Positions 33,238 through 46,033 of a DNA stretch of 64,000 nt are shown piece after piece. Made by a program: the position numbers and the translations under genes. The DNA is from Platismatia glauca (Eukaryota; Ascomycota; Lecanoromycetes; Lecanorales; Parmeliaceae). The stretch is from NCBI GenBank assembly GCA_963556305.1, contig OY745775.1:1-64000 (forward strand), written 5' to 3'. A model generated the notes under the pieces. The model ran no database searches. It worked only from the letters and a program-made list of their open reading frames with translations, and was not told the DNA's origin. Within the stretch, counting starts at the first letter, position 1. Each line of letters starts with the position of its first letter.

Positions 33238-34962
33238 GGTGAGTGCGGATTCCAAGAAGTTGGAGTCAAGTAATAGAGTGCCCTTTCAACGAGAATGGTA
33301 CTGACTCCTTACCTTCAACGATAAACCAAGATGGCTGACGTCAAGAGCCTTTAAAGGGCCAGATGAGGGTCCAAGTGATGTGGATTGATGACTCAAGATA
33401 TTCCAAGAACGTGCACGAGGCTTAGTCATATCGCCCCGCAGGCCATTCCCATGACTACATACAGTACTATTTGATCAATTGATTGTATGTTTTGATCATC
33501 AATGTTGTTTTTCATTACACTACTCTAGACCAGTGCCCCTTGTAAGGAGATCTGATTACAAATGGATTACTGGCTGCAAAGGTTGCCACTATACCTTTTT
33601 AGACATGTGTTCGATAGCGCTAAAGACCCGCCCCTGCTTCTCCTTCATGCGCTCGGTCACCTTCTAAAGGTTTAATCCGCCCACTGCTTACGCAATTAAA
33701 AGGGTAGAGGGAAATGTCTCGTGTATCATGAAAACAGGACCTCAGTATCAAATCAGATACTTAGGAAGTGATTAGACAGCGCCTTTTATCGTACTGCTTT
33801 CGTCGAACAGGAGCAAAGAAAAGATAAGAGGGTAGAAAAAATTCGTTGAACATGCGCCCTTTTCCCAGTGCTGATTCAACCCAACCTTTACTGCCGGAAA
33901 AGTCTTACGCATATGTGCTGTACTCATACACCTTCTAAATCAAGCAAATGCTAAAGCAACGCCATGTTGTACAGAGTTTTCACCCATTTCCCCATGACAC
34001 CATATTCTACTCATCCGCACACAGCGACCACAATCTTCAGTCTCTCCAATTGCGCCCAGCCCAAGTTCTAAGGATCACCGCACTTGTGCCTTTCATCATG
34101 CTGCAGGCTCGAAGACGTAGGTTTGAGCTTGCTCTCGAAGATATCATTCGCAATGCTGATTCTCAATGGGACGCCGCCAACTGGGAATTTCTGACCGGAC
34201 CCAGCGCGTCTAGGGTTTGTAGTTACATATCTGATATCTTTTGGATTCTATATTGGGCTGTGCCATTGGGATTGACCTTCGTAGAGACCGAGATATTTTT
34301 GGACGCACGCCAGTGGACGTCGAGGAAAACGCGACTCAAGGCCGCATCAAACATCTGTTCACGCCTTTCTTATCGGGATTGATTGTGAAGAAAGCATCAT
34401 TAGCGGTGAGATACGGTATTCTGAGAGCTCTTGAGGCGGATGGCGGTCCCTCTAGTGGTGCAGCGAGCGATCGTTCATTTGTATTGCCCTGTCTACCGAG
34501 AATTTGTACAGAGATTGATGAGTGACATCCTGAGCACCGCTTGTCGGCGTGTGACGGAGGAACATACCCTCTAGAACCGTGGAAGGATGACATGAGCCAA
34601 TTTTTCATGACAAGTATTCACAATCACTCATGTGACTCCTTCAAGCGAGCCCGTGAACCAATTCAGTCCTCCGTGTCGTGTGGGAACGATCTTAAATACA
34701 GCGGTTTGAAATATAGATGATTAGGCTCATTGCCTAGATATCCTAAATTGTATCATCATAGATACCATAAGAAGTTGTCTACCTCCAACACCCTTCGTAT
34801 CATCAACGCTTATTTCAGTCATTCATGAATGAGCAATTGCCAATAGCCCTCAACGTAGGTCCCGTGCGCTGCCAAGAAGCCAATGCGCTTACCAAAAAAT
34901 GCGCTTCTTATTAAAAAATTGTACAATTTGCATAGCCCTATCTGCTGAAGCCATAGATTGTT
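33238..34962. other. Intergenic stretch with possible ankyrin debris
   Basis: No supported gene. Plus-strand frames at 34098-34525 have some protein character (a hydrophobic stretch, then DIFGRTPVD in a shifted frame, which resembles an ankyrin-repeat start), but no intact open frame joins them. They could be a broken gene. Confidence 0.35.
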
Positions 34963-35870
34963 TCAACGCCATAGCTGATCCCTGTGTATAGGGCCAGGCG
35001 TTATTTGTGGAGCTCGTGATTCTACACGAGGATGGCCGCGCGCCCCGGGATCTCGACGAGGAAGACCCCCGCCTGGAGAACCAGGGCCTTGAGGTCCAAG
35101 TCCAGTAGGCAAGGCGGTTGGAGGATCGACCCCTTGAGAATAGCCCGGTATGCACGTGGAGAAAGCGGGGTCCAAGTCGAAGATAAATGGTGGAGGGCTT
35201 ATTAAGGGCGCGTATGTTGCTCCTGGAGGAAGGTCGATGCCAGAAGGAGGACATGGGAGGTCGGCGAAATTGAAGACATTGGTCGATTGACCGCCAATGT
35301 CTATTGTCGATAGCTCACCAGGAGCGAATGATGTGGTTATAGGGCCGTAACCATTGCCGATTTGGTTACAACCGTCACTAGCCATGATGGATGGGAAGAT
35401 CGCATATATATATGGGGATACTCTATCATCACTTTTCAGCTTACTGAGCACAGGATAGAGAGGGAACAACGTACTGCGAGAGTCCAGAGGGAATGGTCGA
35501 GCTTGGAGGACTGGCAAGTGAAGCCAGACACGCCGTGTTCTGTGATTCAGTCGGCCAGTAATAGATGGACACATACTGAAGCAATTAATATGACTGGATG
35601 GATGGTAAGAGGGCTATGACTGACTTGGTAGAATAGGTTGCAGTTATATGTTTGGCAGGTTGGCGTGGGCAACGCGTTAGGCACAGTGGTCGAAGGATCT
35701 AGTGGAGGCGCTTGGGTTATTGGAAATGAGACATTGGACCCATCCCGTGCACCGATTGGTTGGGCTACAGGATGCTGCCTGGGCAGTCGGTCTTTTGGGG
35801 ACGCAGAACAAGTGGGCGCACACAATAAGGCAGCGATGCAGGCAAAAACCACAAGGCTGAGTCTTTCCAT
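34963..35870 (-). CDS. Secreted Pro/Gly-rich protein
   Basis: No known family. Exons on the minus strand are 35870-35625, 35575-35445 and 35377-34963 (263 aa). The donors are GTCAGT and GTAAGC, and the two introns are 49 and 67 nt. A clear signal peptide MERLSLVVFACIAALLCAPTCSA is followed by a Pro/Thr/Ser-rich extracellular chain with scattered Cys (CQTYNCN, LSCA, DGCNQ, LPCPP, STCIPG). It ends in a Gly/Pro-rich and then basic tail with an RRD motif. The splice model is supported by one phase-consistent frame through both introns. The tail after about 205 has a different composition and may be a drifted 3' part. It may be a cell-wall or effector-like protein. Confidence 0.6.
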
Positions 35871-36979
35871 TGGCGAGATCTACACCTGTGTTTCAACGTT
35901 ACTAGGCATGGGAAACAAGGTGGCGTGAGGGAAATCCTGTCAAATATCAGGGAGGAGTCGGAATATATGCAAATATCCGTGAGAGGCTCTTAGCTGATAA
36001 GGAATGCTTTGAAATGAGCGTCTAGAATGAACAGGAAATTGCACAGGCATAGCACGTCGACCCCGGCCTCTTGCCCTCCACGCAGAAGAGATGAAGGACT
36101 TCATTTGGGCATTCGCCGGGAGTCAGCAATATTGGATATGCAAGAGTCAGACCGCCTATACGCAAAATGGATTTATGGCCGCCTGCCGTCACGAAGAGGA
36201 TGCACTCGGCACTGGAACGGTCCAATGATCACTTTGCTCGGTGCATCTCCCGGTGGCACAAGATATTATGACAGAAGGGTGGTACAATGTTACAGCAGAA
36301 ACAGAATAAGGCAATTTCTGAAACATCTTTCATCCGAGTAGGCGATTGTGGTGAGTTTAGGTTGGCTGGTTCTGACTGCCGGATCCGAGAGACTTAGGGG
36401 GGTAACGGAGAAGGAACGCTGAGCCTCAAAATCACGCCCTGAAATGGAAGCGCCCAGTGTATGAACGACGTGGGAAATGACCCTGGGCATTCTGGCTGCT
36501 CGAAAAGACCATCGTGAACCATAGCTGTCTCTTCAAAGGCTGCCCCTTGTCTGATGCACTGAAGCAGAGACGTGGCAAAGCAGACGGCAAACATGCTGCG
36601 CAACTGACGCGCACCTATCATTGGTCCAAGCTGACGTGAGTGTGAACGTCCAACAATGAATGGGGCCGTTGTGCCTCACAGAGGCTTGCAGGAGGATTCA
36701 ACATGAAACTCGACTTCAGAAACGGCGGAGGGCTGTGTTCCCAACTTTCCAACCCAAAACACTGAGGAAGTATTCCGCCGGATTGGACTTTGATCTCTGT
36801 CCTTCTCCCAACGATCTCTAATAATTGAAGGAATTCTGTTGTTCTTGAATGCTCTCTCTGGTTCTCATTATTCTCAATCTTGAGTCGGATGCAAAGGATG
36901 GCGAGTTGAGGAGTGTTGGAAGAATGCGCATGAATGTTGGCCTCTCAGCCTTACCCACTGCCTCTTCAGCCTTATCACC
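35871..36979. other. Intergenic stretch
   Basis: No supported gene. A hydrophobic, signal-like open frame MLSLVLIILNL begins at 36849 in a different frame from the next gene. It might be an unrecognised first exon of that gene, which otherwise lacks a signal peptide. Confidence 0.4.
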
Positions 36980-39630
36980 ATGACGACAACCTCAGCGCTA
37001 CCAGTAGCCCCCCGAACCGGGCCGACTTCATCTCCGGCTCCTATCTCTTGGGCTCCATCAGAAAATTGGTATGTCTTACATCTTATGTTGTACAAGGATT
37101 TCCGATTTTGCCCAACAAGAATAAAACAAGTAGAGCATATGTACTCAAGCACTACCCTGAACGGCCAGTTGCTCTCATCTTTCCTCTACCATCGTGTCCA
37201 TATCAGTACTGTGAAGTGTGTCATTGGCGCTGACGCTTCATCCGTTGTTCAAGGGATGGCGATGATGGCTCCTGGTCTTCCTTCAACTTGCGGGTCGGAA
37301 CCCCAGAGCAGATTGTCCGGGTCCTCATCTCTACCGCCAGCGAAAGCACCTGGGTCGTCCTACCTGGGGGATGTCCACCCAACACAGCTGGCACCACTCC
37401 CTCCTTGACATGTCCTGAATCTCGCGGCGAGCCGTTCGATTTCTCCCTGTCCAAATCCTGGTCTGAAGTAGGGAACTACTCTCTGGGTTTGGAGCTCAAC
37501 CTTGGCTATAATTATGACGGAACCTTCGGACTGGACACTGTGGCTCTAGGCTTGAGTAATGCAACTGGTGGACCAACCCTACAACGCCAAGTGGTAGCCG
37601 GCTTGGAGACCTACGATTACTATACCGGTCTATTTGGCTTGGGAAATCAGCCAACGAACTTCACGGCTTCTAACGACCTTAACAACCTTACCGACACCAC
37701 TCCGTATCCGAGCTTCTTGGCCACTTTGAAAAATCAAACGCTAATTCCAAGTTTATCTTGGGCTTACACTGCTGGAGCTATCTACCGTGAGTCTATTTCA
37801 ATAATCCGGCCTCGCAATACTTCTATATACATGCTACAATATTTACGAACCTTTTTTCGTATTCTTAAGTGTTGCGTACAGACACAAGCAGATAGTATTT
37901 CGTGCTCAAGGCTGACTCTGCACAGGATTGAAAGGCGTCTTCGGAAGCTTGACGTTTGGAGGCTACGATGCTTCAAGGCTAGTCCCAAACAACGTTACTT
38001 TCGACCTTGCTCCAGATATCTCTCGGGATTTGGTTGTTGGACTGCAATCAATAAGTTCGACCACCGCAAACAAGTCCACAACAAATTTGCTACCAACCTC
38101 GATCTTGACTTTTATCGACTCAACCTTCCCCTTCATCTACCTCCCACTCGAATCATGTCAAGCATTTGAACAAGCATTCGGTCTAACATACAATGACACG
38201 GATCAGATGTACTTCGTCGATGACACACTTCATCAGAGTCTGGTCGCAATGAATCCTAATTTTACGTTTCAAATTGGAAATTCGCAGACGGGCGGACCGA
38301 CCGTTGATATTGTCTTACCATATGCAAGCTTCGATCTTCTCGCCTCATTCCCGATAGCGCCAGATCCACAAAATCCAATTCGATATTTCCCGCTAGCAAG
38401 AGCCGCAAATGCGTCTCAACATACTCTGGGTCGAACATTTCTACAAGAAGCGTATGTATTTCACAATATCTTGTTTACAAAATTTGAGGAAGCTGGCTGA
38501 ATTTTTACAGATATCTAATCACCAATTATGAGCATTCCAACTTCTCCGTTTCGCAGGCCAGATTCGAAGACGGCCTTCCCGAAAACATAATCGCCATACC
38601 CTCAGCAGATCCTCCTGCCAACCCACGATCACATAATCGTGTCAGTCGCAACTCTATTATAGGACTCAGCGTTGGAGTCACAGTGTTTCTCATCCTTATC
38701 GTCATCTTGATCTATTTTACACGAAAGAGGCTACGCAAACACTCTCAAAGCAATGATATGAACAACAAGACAGAATCTCCAGTGTTGTCACCGGGCTTCA
38801 AGCCCGTCGACTTTACTCCGGTACACGAGATGGACAATAACAGCTTATATCTACAGAGAGAGCTCCCTGATAGTGGAAAGGTGGAGCTTCTAGATGGGAA
38901 CTCGCCGTCAGGGTCTGGCAACGAAATTTCGGAAATGCCTCAATCTCCTACGCCTGTACCACTGTGTGAACTTGGGACTAGGCATACATCCATCGCGACC
39001 TCCACACTCCACAGGCAGAGCGATAGGAACAGAAACGCAATCTTTGTCAAGACTGGCATTTCGCGGCAAAGTAGCGAAAGCTCCGAAGCACTGAAAGAGC
39101 CCCCTTGCGTCGAAACAGTGATATCATCGTCTCCAAGACACAAGTCACTCAATCATGACAGACCGTTACCAACGCCGCCTCAGCGGACACCAGAATATCT
39201 GAATCGAGCTCTGCCGTCAATTCCGAATTCAGATCACACGCAGACCTCGCCGACGAAGAGTAGCACTTCCAGTCCTTTTTCAGCCACGAATGGCATTCAT
39301 AGCCTGTCAAGCAGGAGCTCCATCAGCTCTAGTACCGGAAGTGCCCCTCCAGATACGTCCCTCGACATGATTTGGAAGGATTACGACATGAGCTGGGAGT
39401 CGCACCGCCGGCAGGAGCCTTCGCTTTTGAGCCTGTCCTCGACCGACATCAAGATCATGATACAACCCGAGGTCCAGGTCATAGAGAGGCAGATACGTGA
39501 GCACCCTTCTATGAGCTCACTGTCGACAGATGTCGAGCTCATGGTGCCACCTGGAACACCAAAATCGCAGGTGCTCAGCAGCGCCAGTAGTCGCAAGGGG
39601 AAGCGGAGTCCACGTGGCAACTTTTTCTAG
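36980..39630 (+). CDS. Membrane-anchored aspartic-protease homologue lacking the first catalytic Asp
   Basis: A pepsin-fold (A1) protein with one transmembrane helix. Exons are 36980-37068, 37254-37786, 37926-38451 and 38511-39630 (755 aa). The fold covers about 35-415. The first active-site motif, normally DTGS, reads ISTASEST with Ser56 in the Asp position, while the second keeps Asp272 (FIDSTF). A single catalytic Asp argues against protease activity. Many N-glycosylation sequons mark residues 120-400 as extracellular. The helix at about 431-455 (IIGLSVGVTVFLILIVILI) is followed by KRLRK and a long Ser/Thr/Pro-rich cytosolic tail of about 300 residues. This is the layout of a cell-surface receptor or sensor. 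No signal peptide is seen at the chosen ATG, so a first exon may be missing from this model. Confidence 0.8.
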
Positions 39631-39866
39631 CCTTTCTCTCCAAGCCGGAAGACGGTACCTCTATACCGTCAATAGAGCTATACAGCGTTAATGATAATAC
39701 ATGCTTGTACGATGAGATGAATTTTTTTCCCAGCTGAATTGACTGCTCCGCGTCTGACCATGAACCTCGAGCTTAGCCTCAACCTCACGCCCGCAGTGTC
39801 GATCGCAGTTGCCCAAGCGATATGCTAAAAGAAGATCGCAAAAACCTCTGTGCCTAGCTATACCCG

Positions 39867-41040
39867 CTACTGCAGATGCCAGATGTAGGTCGCGAGGTAT
39901 CTAAGCAATTGCCATTCCCCCCCATCGACCTCAACATCCACCTGAAAACCAGAATGGCCGCTCAATACCCTTTTACTCACGTCTCTCCCTTGTAGTCTCT
40001 CCGCCACACTCCGATCCCACAATCTCAGCCCCCTAACCATCCTACCGATCGCTAGCCCCACCCTATCTCCCTCCAACCTCACCATCACAACCCATGCACC
40101 TGGATCCATCCCACCCACCGTCCCGGCCGCCAATGCGCCGCCTCGAGTGTCCTCCCAAACATCGACCCTTTCACCGCCGTCACATTCCCTCAAGCCTCCG
40201 GATCCGGCTTCCACCCCACCGCTACAAGTCCTGCCGGATTTCTTCAAACATAGACCCTCGGAGAAGCGGACAAGTCCCGGCCACAGGCAATTTGTATCAT
40301 GGCGTGGAAGCTAGCGAGGGGGTGTACAAGGGGGATGTATCAATTTGGATAGACGAGGGCGGTGAGCTCGAGGGATGAATTTCAATCTGCTATTACTAGG
40401 AGCATACGCTTGGTATTAGTAAAGAAGGTCTGTCGGTGAGGACAAGTTTTGGTAATGGGACTATCGGTGCGGTCGAGCAAGAAGTGGTGGAGGGTGGGAA
40501 GTGGTGGGGAAAGGTGGAAGGGTTGGAAGTGCAAGGATGGGGAAGCTGGAGGGTAGATCGAGGTGGTTCATCGGAGGCGATTGGAGGCGTTCAACTTGAG
40601 AAGGGAATTCGTGTGAGAATGAGAAGGCGACGAGTCGCGTGCGGTGAGATTGCACGCATACTGGAGAATGCGATATGTGGAGGACCGCGGTATTGGGGCT
40701 AGGATTGTGCATAGGTATTGTCGCGAGTCACTGCGATCTGTACTCTGTTGTCTTTGTGGACGAATTGGCACGAAATTGATGCTGTCGAAGTCAAAACATA
40801 GGCACTGGTAACAATTCCGACTCGAAAGACTTTTGGATTCGAGTGTACTTTTATATCGCCTTTTCTGACCTCATTAAAAAGCCCGGAGTCGAGTTCTTTG
40901 TATAGAAATCGCAGGTCAAGTCGGCCGTCCTGCAATCTCGTAGCGTTGACGAGTCTCTGAGCAAGACTACTGGTACCTGCGGAGCTGGTATGTTCAGCAA
41001 CTTTTTACCCTAACCCATACTGTCGCCCTGCATTCCCTAC
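39867..41040 (-). CDS. Uncertain minus-strand multi-exon locus
   Basis: No family recognised. Two minus-strand open stretches have protein-like composition. The first, at about 40964-40699, reads SLAQRLVNATRLQDGRLDL and FVHKDNRVQIAVTRDN, and can be spliced to an ATG near 41030 (MQGD) across a 50-nt GT-AG intron. The second, about 40290-39867, reads VDVWEDTRGGALAAGTVGG, SGFQVDVEVDGGEW and ends ATYIWHLQ. The middle (40290-40700) is C-rich and I could not place its introns. It may be a real gene or a decaying one; treat the span as approximate. Confidence 0.3.
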
Positions 41041-41077
41041 ACAGCTGTCTGCCGGAATCAGTGCACGTAGCATCTGC

Positions 41078-42701
41078 CTAGCCACGTTTCTTCTTCAATA
41101 TTGAAGGTTTTCCACCCACGTATATGAAAGATAAGATGGCAGTAAGCAGACACAAGGCGGCCAATACCAGGTTCATGTTTCCGTATCCCACGGCGTCTTT
41201 TAGTGATCCGGCAATGAGTGGTCCAACCGTCAACCCAGCGCTGAAAACCATCGAATTGATACCGTAAAGTTGAGCATAAGGTCCATTGGCGCCAAAGAGG
41301 TCGGGATTTGATTTGTCGTACTTTCCGACCACATAAGACGCTTCAACGATGGAAGGCGATCCGATGACACCCATACCAAGCCCACAAAGTGCAAGCAAAG
41401 CGCAGTACACAATGATTTGAGATTTTCCGCCCGAGCGGACCAGACGAAGCAGAATCAGAACAGGCACAAGGTATCCGAAGCCAATGACCGCCGCAGGCTT
41501 TGGGCCGTAGCGATCGACAGCCCACCCTGCGACGGGACCAAGCAGCAGGTAAGGAAGGACCAGTGCAATGAAAAGGAGCCCAGCTTTGAGGGAGTCGAAG
41601 TCGAAAAGCTCTTGGGCTTCTGTTGGGATGGTAGCGTCGAAGGTTGCCAACAAGGTTGCTTGCACAAAAGCCAACAAAAGAGCTGAGAGAAGTCGCGGGT
41701 CTTTCAGGCAGTACAAGATTGGGAATGAGCGTATCGCTCTCGGTTGATCGGCTGGGATCTTGTATTCTTGGCTTTCTTCTTTTCGAATGAGCGGGTCCTC
41801 CTCAGTGTCTTCATGCCCATCCTCGGCATGTTGCTCTGGCTGCGAGGTATGGCCATTGGAAGCTTCTCCATCTTCGTCATACTTAGCGGCGGTCTTCTTC
41901 TCGATGATCAAGATTCTCATAACGAAATCGGCGGCCAAGATGGCGAATCCTAGTCCAAATACACCTGCGCGAAGAGAAGTCAGGCTTTCGATTTTCAACT
42001 GGGGAGAATTTCAGAGATCTTTTTTGATGAGCGAAATATGAGGGCAAGCAATTATTCTTCGCGGCTTTTAATTTGATAGCGGTCTCAGATGGAAAAAGGA
42101 AAACCAAAATCTGACCTCCATAACCTGCAGACTTATAAATGATGCCTCCCAGAACAGGCGCCGCCAATTCTCCAACCGAGATGAAGCCGAAGATCTTTTT
42201 AGATCAATCAGAAAGATTTTCCAGTAGGATGGTAAGTGGCAAAAATACGGAACCGATGGTCTTCCCCAAGTTCTCCGGGCCAACAGTATCCAGCACGAGC
42301 GCCAACCCAATCGTCCACACCACCGCCGCGCTGATACCCTGCAGAACACGTGCAACAGTCAAGACGGCCACATTCTGACCCAGGAAAAGGAGCAGTGTAG
42401 CCAATAGCAGAGCCGTCAACCCAACCAGAAAAGGCAATTGACGTGTCGGCAGTCTATCCGCCAGGACACCCGCGGGCAGCGAAAAGAGCACACTGGCACC
42501 CGCGTAGGCGGCAAGTAGGCCCGAGACATGGCTCTGGATCTGATCGTGGGGTAAATGGACGCGGTCTTGTAGGATGAAGGGCAAGATGGGCACGACGAGG
42601 CCGTACAAGAAGAGATCCGTGAATAGGCCAATGCCGACGGTGCTGACGATGAAGAGGGTGCTGGACCGCCATTTGAGACCGAGTGGCTTGGATTTGGCCA
42701 T
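41078..42701 (-). CDS. MFS transporter, DHA1 drug:H+ antiporter type
   Basis: A 12-helix proton-driven exporter of small molecules at a membrane. Exons on the minus strand are 42701-42249, 42194-42116 and 41964-41078 (472 aa). Helix 1 starts FIVSTVGIGLFTDLFLYGLVVPILPF, and the loop between helices 2 and 3 reads GVLADRLPTR, the conserved G-x-x-D-R-x-x-R MFS signature. GISAAVVWTIGLAL and PVLGGIIYKSAGYGG match helices 4-5, where VMAT-like fungal transporters carry the antiporter motif C (G-x-x-x-G-P-x-x-G-G). A hydrophilic loop with Glu/Asp runs lies between helices 6 and 7. The second intron (151 nt) is longer than most here. It is intact, unlike the MFS gene at 19-21.5 kb, and lies tail-to-head with the transaldolase. 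Confidence 0.87.
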
Positions 42702-43155
42702 TTGTGCAGTCTGAAGAGAAGGAAGGCTCACAGGTTGTGTTGTGCGTTGTAAAGAACGCTCAAGGTAAGAGACCAAAGGCGTGTCGGCTCAAAGAAAATC
42801 TGCTACGCGGTGACGTCATGATTATTGCTAGACTGTCGCGACGGAGAAGAGGTAAGGTACCTAGCGTTCACACTGTTTCCTACAAATCATTTCAGTCATC
42901 GACTAGAGTTTCGGACAGCCGAGAGAATATAAAGTGATCAGAAATGTGATTGCAATCTGGTTTGAGCACTGTTGACGAGGAAGACGTCGTCGGCCCCGCA
43001 CTGGGAATGATGGATTTTGGAAAAGAACAAGAATGCTTAATCATCTCTGCAGGCTCTATGGCATCTAGGTACTTGCTATCTTTGGCCATCGTAAGTCCGG
43101 AGATCGTAGTGTCCAAGCTCCCCAAGACCGTGACTCTGGACTGAGCCTAGTGAGC

Positions 43156-44508
43156 TCAGACAGCCCCACTCGCCCTCATCATTGCTTCCATCTTTAATTG
43201 CACGTCACAGAATATGTTGATAGCCTAAATGTTCTCCCATCAGCTCAAAGTCATGGACCCGGGGAGCTCACTGGTCCTTTGTCCTCGACGTACCTGAATC
43301 AATTTTCCTTCGTTCGCGCCATTCGCATCCCTCGTCACAGCCATTCGAAAAGCGTCTTCGTTATCGGCGAAAGACAGCTTGGGTGGGATCTGATCTGGAT
43401 CCGTTTTGACCTCATCAAACAGTGACCGTAGATTCGGGGCATTGGACCGGTCAAATTCGGCAGAGGTGAGTTCACGAAGGAGTTTGGGAGCGATGGTGAT
43501 GTGGTCGACGCCAGCGAGAAGCATTATCTCGTTGATAGACGTCAGGCTCGCGGGGAGGACTTTGGTGGTGAGACTGTGTTGCTTGTAGTACCTCTGAGCT
43601 GAAACACAGAGCTCGAAGAGGGGAGCATCGCCTTTGTATCTGTGCTTGCCAATCAGCCAACGATTAGTGGAGCAACTTCAAACCGTGTTCACCCTTTCTC
43701 AGTCTGCACTCTCAACTCATTAAGATACGGAGCAATATAGTGACAGCCCACTTCTCCAGCCAGAGCCGCCTGAGCCAAGGTGAACAGCGTGGTCGCTAGC
43801 GTAGTGATACCCCTAGCCTGAAGAGTACGACACGCCTGGAGACCCTCCCACGTACTGGGGACTTTAATGCAGACTCGGGATGTGTCAAAATCTGGATCAA
43901 TGTGCTTGAACAGTCTAAGTATGCCTTTCTTAGAATCAGCCATAGATCCTACATCTGACAAGATGTAGATTGCTGCTTACGTCGGGCGTTCTCGATCGTT
44001 TTAGATGATGAGTACGAGTAAGAAGGATTCGTCTGAACATGAACGAACCCTTTAACAAGAAGCGCCATTCTCAGTGACAAGTTGATCATCTGAATGATCA
44101 GCCAACTCGCGATCAACATAGAGTACAGTCAGACATACTGATATCTCTATGGCCAACTCCGCAAGCGAGATCCCCTCAAACTCCGCGGCAATTTTCCTGG
44201 CAAGGCCAACGGAGTTTTGTAGTAGTGCCTCATGCTGAAAACCTTGGAGCTCGTTGAAGGCGATTGCCTACAAGAGACATTCGTCAGTTTTCAAAGGCTG
44301 CCGGAATCACCTACCGTGAGCGTACTTGGTTCGAAGTACAGTCCTGGAATGGTCCCAAAGAAGCCACCACTATTTGAGCAAAAAGTGTCAGGATGGATAT
44401 CCAATCGCGATCTATTTACCCAGAAGGCTAACCTTCAACGTCGAGGGTGTCACAATCCACTGCGGTACGAGATCTCAGCAGCGCCAAGAGTGAAGTTGGT
44501 GATGTCAT
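43156..44508 (-). CDS. Transaldolase
   Basis: Moves a dihydroxyacetone unit between sugar phosphates in the non-oxidative pentose phosphate pathway. Seven exons on the minus strand: 44508-44433, 44369-44326, 44267-44139, 44089-43981, 43924-43693, 43639-43294 and 43224-43156 (334 aa). Landmarks are ATNP-type EISMINLSLRMA and VHVQTNPSYSY, then the active-site block SRVCIKVPSTWEG with the Schiff-base Lys140, TLATTLFTLAQA, GCHYIAPYLNEL and SLTSINEIMLLAGVDHITI. The N-terminal Asp block is short (AVDCDTLDVEVV). The length matches fungal transaldolases, but the divergence suggests a second, accessory copy rather than the housekeeping one. It is next to a DHA1 transporter read in the same direction. 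Confidence 0.88.
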
Positions 44509-44750
44509 CTTGAGGCTTGAAAGTTCAACAACGCTTTGAAGTAAGGATCAGATACCGTATGAAGAGTTATCTTTAAAGAAGTAGGGCAAATAGCATTTTG
44601 TGGCGAAAGCGATCAGAATATATGAGCAGTAAGAAAGTCTTCGAAGAGCGTTCAATAATAATGATTCGGGCCTTCCTTGGTCCCGTTGTGCCTAAATGAC
44701 ACATTTAGCCGGCGAGATGCCAGCAATTTCTGTATAGCTTATAAGAATGG

Positions 44751-44774
44751 CGTAAGGTAGGTACCTATCTTACG
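44751..44774. repeat. 24-nt near-perfect palindrome (TAGGTACCTA core)
   Basis: CGTAAGGTAGGTACCTATCTTACG at this position (described in two halves: CGTAAGGTAGGT and ACCTATCTTACG) is self-complementary except for one mismatched pair. The core TAGGTACCTA recurs in degenerate form at 46947-47028 and near 29370. Confidence 0.8.
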
Positions 44775-45589
44775 GCGTATCTCGTCACCAGCCCGACGCC
44801 CATGCCATCTCCGTGTCAAGAATGTATTCCAACACGCATAACAAGGAGCCAATTCAGTAAATCTGTTCAGGCCTCAACAATGAATTTCTACGGCCTAGAC
44901 GCTACGTCCTCTTTAGAGAAATGTTGACGAGCAATTTGGAGACACCCATCCGGATCCGATAGCGTCCCACGTGTAGAGTACAGAAGGCAGCCCACCATAA
45001 CGGCACTGAGAATCAAGGTAGAGTACTCGCCTCTCTTCAAGACACCGACTATAATATGAAAAGTCATGGTGCCTGAAACAAAACGGGTGGCGTTCGGAAT
45101 CATAAACTCTTTCCGTAGGCGATTATTGCGTACCGCTTTTGGTTTATCACTGTGCAGGACCACCACAGAGCTAGAAGTACCCAACCATCTCCAGATTACC
45201 TAGATTGTGCTTCTCAGATCTCAAGAATCTTCTAGAAGAATGAAAGAACCTAAACTGTAATCCCGCCAAGCAGAGCCACCTTGTATGCGCCATTCATTGG
45301 CCAAGGCTTTCATTCAAGCCATCCAAGGCAGGTCGAAGATTTGCTGAAAGAACCCACACAAACACCAGCCTCCAGAGACTGAGGCACACGATGGACTAGC
45401 CTTCTACATGTTCCTTCCTTACTTGAGGAAAATGAAACGATTCGTATGAATAATCGCGATCTGCGTCTCGCTGACCCACGACGCAGGAGATGTTGATCTC
45501 GCTCGCTCCTGCTCGCAATCAGTGCCACAGAACCAAGGTTTAAAACGACAGAAAGGAAAAAAGGTAGGAAGGCAACAGTACCCTGCAAG

Positions 45590-45790
45590 ATCATTTCAAT
45601 ATTGATATTATGCTTCCCCAACACACTAAGCATGCCCCCCGATATCCCCACCATGTTCTTCATCTCCTGGCCCACCAGACTCAGAAAGTCAACGCTTTGA
45701 GTCATAATCGACATTATCAGAGACGAATATGGCACATTCGATCGCAGCTCTTTGAGATGACAACCCAGATAGTCGTCTTCGGTTACCGGT
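45590..45790 (-). pseudogene. Aspartokinase C-terminal (ACT) fragment
   Basis: A minus-strand frame reads CHLKELRS, then SVDFLSLVGQEMKNMVGIS, GGMLSVLGKHNINIEMI and stops matching after LQG. This is the second ACT domain of fungal aspartokinase (HOM3 type), where the usual text is SLVGxxMKNMxGIxGRMF and NNINIEMISQGASEINI. The kinase domain is absent, and the sequence after LQG does not continue the domain. It is a displaced gene fragment. A functional copy must be elsewhere. Confidence 0.65.
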
Positions 45791-46033
45791 TTCCCCGCAT
45801 ATCTGACTATCTTGAATACCAAGATGTACTTCCATCCCACCTAGCCGTCTAGCCAAACGACCAACCAGTAAACGACTTGCGAGATGCCACAGTGTTGGTC
45901 GCTTGTGATATGCACAGGAACAGCCTATTGCGTGGAACGTGAGAAATGCGCAATAAGAATCATTCAACATCCATGTACTCAATTCAAGGCGCCCACACCC
46001 ACTGTCATCTTAAAGCATTCGATAAGGAATTGG

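Larger units (their letters stand above)
44509..46033. other. Gene-poor stretch with aspartokinase fragment
   Basis: Apart from the aspartokinase fragment and the palindrome at 44751-44774 I see no supported feature. Confidence 0.45.
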
